From contig MU633890.1 in the NCBI GenBank assembly GCA_026770595.1, positions 1-18,534 on the forward strand: DNA of 18,534 bases, written 5' to 3'. The position numbers were made by a program, and so were the translations under genes. The stretch is from Ochromonadaceae sp. CCMP2298. Its lineage: Eukaryota > Sar > Synurophyceae > Ochromonadales > Ochromonadaceae. A model generated the notes under the pieces. It saw nothing but the letters and a program-made list of their open reading frames with translations, ran no database searches and was not told the origin of the DNA. Shown here piece by piece: positions 17,201 through 18,534 of this stretch (the first letter of the stretch is position 1; every line of letters starts with the position of its first letter).

Positions 17201-18534
17201 CGGTCGTAAATAGTACGTACTCTGGACTACCCACGGCAAAAATGAGCACTTTTGTGGATAATGGCGAGGTGGTAATGTCCAGCAGGGAGGCGGGGGGGGC
17301 GTCAAGGGCTGCGCAGTGAAGGGTGCCTGGGGATGGGTTTATGATGGGTTTATTGGTGATATACAGGTTGTAGGAAGGGTTTGTTAGTGGTTTTTATAGG
17401 ATATTGTACGGTTTTATTAGTGGTTTATAGGTTGCGGGAGGGTTTATAAGATGTTATAGGAGCATAAGAGCATAAGAGCATAAGAGCATAGAAGGCTGTA
17501 CCTGGGGTGGTTACGTCGTATTGCAGTTGCACAGAGGTGCGGGTGGTGTTGACCAAACTAAGGGAGATGAACTCAGGGTACAGGATCTTTACTGCGTATT
17601 TGGCGTGCAGGAGGGTTGAGGCGGAGGCATGGGTGGTGCAGGTGGAGCAGGGATTTACCACGAAGGATCTCCCAGGACATGATTCTGTGAGCACACAGGT
17701 CGCCTGGAAGGGTGTAATACACATTTCAGTATAGTATAGGAGGGTTTAGTACACTTTATAGTAAAGGAGGGTTTAATACACATTTCAGTATAGGATACTC
17801 ACCTTGCAGTCCACACATACAATACTGCCGCTCGCACAGGGCACTACCCGCCACTGCACCCTCGCACAGTCCACCGCATAGGCTGAGCCGGCACGCAGTG
17901 CGCTAATAATACCATGCACGGCGTCGCGGTTATTACACACTGCCGTTTTATTCCTCAGGTTCTGGCTCTGGAAGTTGTAAAAGTCCACATCTAGCGTCAG
18001 GGAGCTAAACTCAAGATCGTCGAAGGGCAGCTGGAGGTCGTTCTTCTTGAAGCTGTCCCAGTTTCCGCAACTTCCCTCGGGGGTAGTTCCCTTGTAGTAG
18101 AAGGAGCTGAAGGTGTAGCTGTCCGAAATAGCCTCGTAGTGGGTTTTGGCATTTTTGTACGTGAGGTAGATTGGGTCTTTTAGAAATTGTAGGTTGTAGG
18201 AGGGGGCAGCTGTGGGGTAGAGCGAGGGGGGTGTGGTGTCGCCGTTCTCGGTGGGGGAAGTGGTGGTGGGATATTTAGAGGGAGCGGCGGTGGGGGTGCC
18301 GGTGGGCTGGCTGGAAGTGGGTCGGGCTGTGGGCTGCGACGAGGGCTGCGAAGAGGGCTGGCACGAGGGCTGGCTGGACGGCTGTGCACTCGGCTGTCTG
18401 CTTGGCTGTGTGGACGGTTGGCCGCTAGGCTGTGATGAGGGCTGCGCGCTAGGCTGTGCTGTCGGCTGTCCTGATGGCTGTCCCGAGGGCTGCGACGTAG
18501 GCTGACTGCTGGGCTGCATTGAGGGCTGCGACGT
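8241..18534 (-). CDS. Giant REJ/polycystin-1-like multipass receptor with QPS repeats and Q-rich tail (7 exons, 5' partial)
   Basis: Exons: 18534-17803, 17703-17502, 17326-16501, 16395-16157, 16043-15961, 15888-15742 and 15617-8241, with all junctions GT-AG and in frame (3201 residues visible, TAA 8243-8241). Order: QPS repeats (1-79); Cys-containing beta-sandwich-like segments with LSITGLDPGASYGVYC; REJ-like region (~650-1180) with DPTTSTG, W..VVWTV, ITLLLTNFLGQSG and SISVTVANAAGRA; EGF-like module (~1287-1335) CPNNCGNLGQC; Cys-rich GPS-like region (~1580-1655); TM1 ~1701-1726, a Gly-rich loop, TM2 ~1814-1834, TM3 ~1884-1913, TM4-5 ~2079-2132, TM6 ~2211-2234, TM7-8 ~2243-2290; then a ~910-residue low-complexity cytosolic tail. 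REJ proteins and polycystin-1 relatives act in surface adhesion, gamete recognition or mechanosensing. No PLAT domain or C-terminal polycystin channel is visible. The signal peptide and start lie outside the window. Family assignment is by motif pattern, without alignment. Confidence 0.78.
8313..8546 (-). repeat. Q/Y-rich tract (CAG/CAA repeats) at the receptor C-terminus
   Basis: Seventy-eight residues, 57 of them Gln, interrupted by seven Tyr and scattered Met, Leu and Phe; the last third is a near-regular YQQQQ repeat. Mixed CAG and CAA codons mean selection or age, not one pure expansion. The composition resembles yeast-type prion-like domains. Confidence 0.9.
8636..8715 (-). repeat. GQ/MQG low-complexity repeat
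   Basis: The encoded stretch GQGQMQGMQGQMQGQGMQGQ is an imperfect 6-12 base tandem repeat (plus strand ccctgcatcccctg-type units) just N-terminal to the Q-rich tract. Confidence 0.75.
9888..9938 (-). repeat. TQ dipeptide repeat
   Basis: ctgtgt/ctgggt hexamer repeat on the plus strand encodes SQTKSQTQTQTQTQTQ in the receptor tail. Confidence 0.85.
10256..10367 (-). repeat. SQ-rich cluster in the receptor tail
   Basis: About 37 residues dominated by Ser-Gln pairs (SQAQSHRSQFQSSQSHLHSQ, then SQSQSYRSQSPSQSR). Plus-strand hexamers tgggac/tgactg show the expansion at DNA level. Confidence 0.8.
15618..15741 (-). other. Intron 6 of the REJ-like gene (124 bp, phase 0)
   Basis: Donor GTACAT after SGIASK, acceptor TATAG before VVVVSSL. 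Nearly the whole intron is a degenerate TAC/TATACC (plus strand GTATAG) microsatellite. Confidence 0.8.
15889..15960 (-). other. Intron 5 of the REJ-like gene (72 bp, phase 0)
   Basis: Donor GTGAAT after ASAIQ, acceptor CCTCAG before AYLNTNY. The small exon between introns 4 and 5 (83 bases) is open only in the spliced frame, which supports the model. Contains two TAAACCCT/TAACCCT-like motifs. Confidence 0.82.
16044..16156 (-). other. Intron 4 of the REJ-like gene (113 bp, phase 1)
   Basis: Donor GTGAGT, acceptor CCTAG; joining gives DPTTSTGFGGRDW. Minus-strand modules of the type TATTAACCC occur four times, near 16047, 16070, 16095 and 16122. Each resembles a branch point followed by a short pyrimidine tract. 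Confidence 0.85.
16396..16500 (-). other. Intron 3 of the REJ-like gene (105 bp, phase 2)
   Basis: Donor GTGAGT, acceptor CTCAG; joining gives NSTQLSALLPTSG. Its first 20 bases (gtgagtatatatgcatatat) are identical to those of intron 4, and it also shares gggggttaatacaga (plus strand) with it. Confidence 0.87.
17327..17501 (-). other. Intron 2 of the REJ-like gene (175 bp, phase 1)
   Basis: Donor GTACAG, acceptor CCCCAG; joining restores Gly in VTTPGTLHCAALD. Holds an octamer array (agcataag, 3.75 copies, 17461-17490) and repeated TATAAACCCT-like and ACCACTAA motifs. Confidence 0.85.
17461..17490. repeat. Octanucleotide microsatellite in intron 2
   Basis: agcataag repeated 3.75 times without error. 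Confidence 0.9.
17704..17802 (-). other. Intron 1 of the REJ-like gene (99 bp, phase 0)
   Basis: Donor GTGAGT after CVDCK, acceptor CCAG before ATCVLTESC. Contains two exact 20-base copies of taatacacatttcagtatag (17715-17734 and 17774-17793, plus strand), so the intron is internally duplicated with a 59-base period. Confidence 0.85.
18298..18534 (-). repeat. QPS/QPT tetrapeptide repeat array (12-bp period)
   Basis: Seventeen consecutive QPxx units (QPSG, QPTA, QPSS, QPST and others) plus degenerate ones encode an extended, Ser/Thr/Pro-rich, probably heavily O-glycosylated stalk; the array continues past the window edge. One unit is QPSC. Such arrays are common at the N-terminus of stramenopile secreted and REJ proteins. 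Confidence 0.92.

Noticed and set aside
18233-18505. Cys/Gly-rich plus-strand frame
   Set aside because: Antisense shadow of the QPS repeat; the minus-strand frame splices in phase to a long protein.

Overview
This window looks like nuclear DNA of a eukaryotic microbe, most likely a stramenopile (ochrophyte-type) alga. The evidence is: spliceosomal introns with GT-AG borders; a cell-surface gene opening with dense QPS/QPT tetrapeptide repeats, a hallmark of stramenopile secreted proteins; a REJ/polycystin-1-like receptor; a eukaryotic ABCC transporter; GC-rich coding DNA next to AT-richer spacers; and no bacterial operon structure. The exact lineage cannot be fixed from the sequence.

Layout. 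(1) 1-773, plus strand: the 3' end of a coiled-coil gene built from four copies of a ~24-residue helical repeat. (2) 774-963: short convergent spacer with a 20-bp tandem duplication and a possible polyadenylation signal. (3) 964-5700, minus strand: an intronless gene for a 1578-residue ABCC (MRP-type) full transporter with both nucleotide-binding domains and an unusual ~200-residue insertion inside NBD1. (4) 5701-8240: a 2.5-kb spacer with no convincing complete gene. It holds tandem 75-bp repeats (6260-6476, with a diverged copy at 6601-6680), a block of nested hairpins (6682-6935), a 68-bp inverted-repeat pair (7005-7349) and a coding-looking tail of a broken or terminal exon (7824-7913). 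(5) 8241-18534, minus strand: seven exons of a very large gene whose 5' end lies beyond the window. It encodes QPS repeats, a beta-sandwich/REJ-like ectodomain, an EGF-like module, a cysteine-rich GPS-like region, about eight membrane segments and a ~910-residue low-complexity tail ending in a Q/Y-rich prion-like tract. I rebuilt its introns by hand; all six junctions keep the reading frame.

The genes show no evident shared pathway. The two large minus-strand genes both encode membrane proteins, one an exporter and the other a putative adhesion or mechanosensory receptor, and each probably has its own promoter. The most unusual signals are the receptor architecture (polycystin-1-like body without the channel end, with a prion-like tail), the related repeat-module introns in its 5' half, the NBD1 insertion of the transporter, and the repeat-rich spacer.
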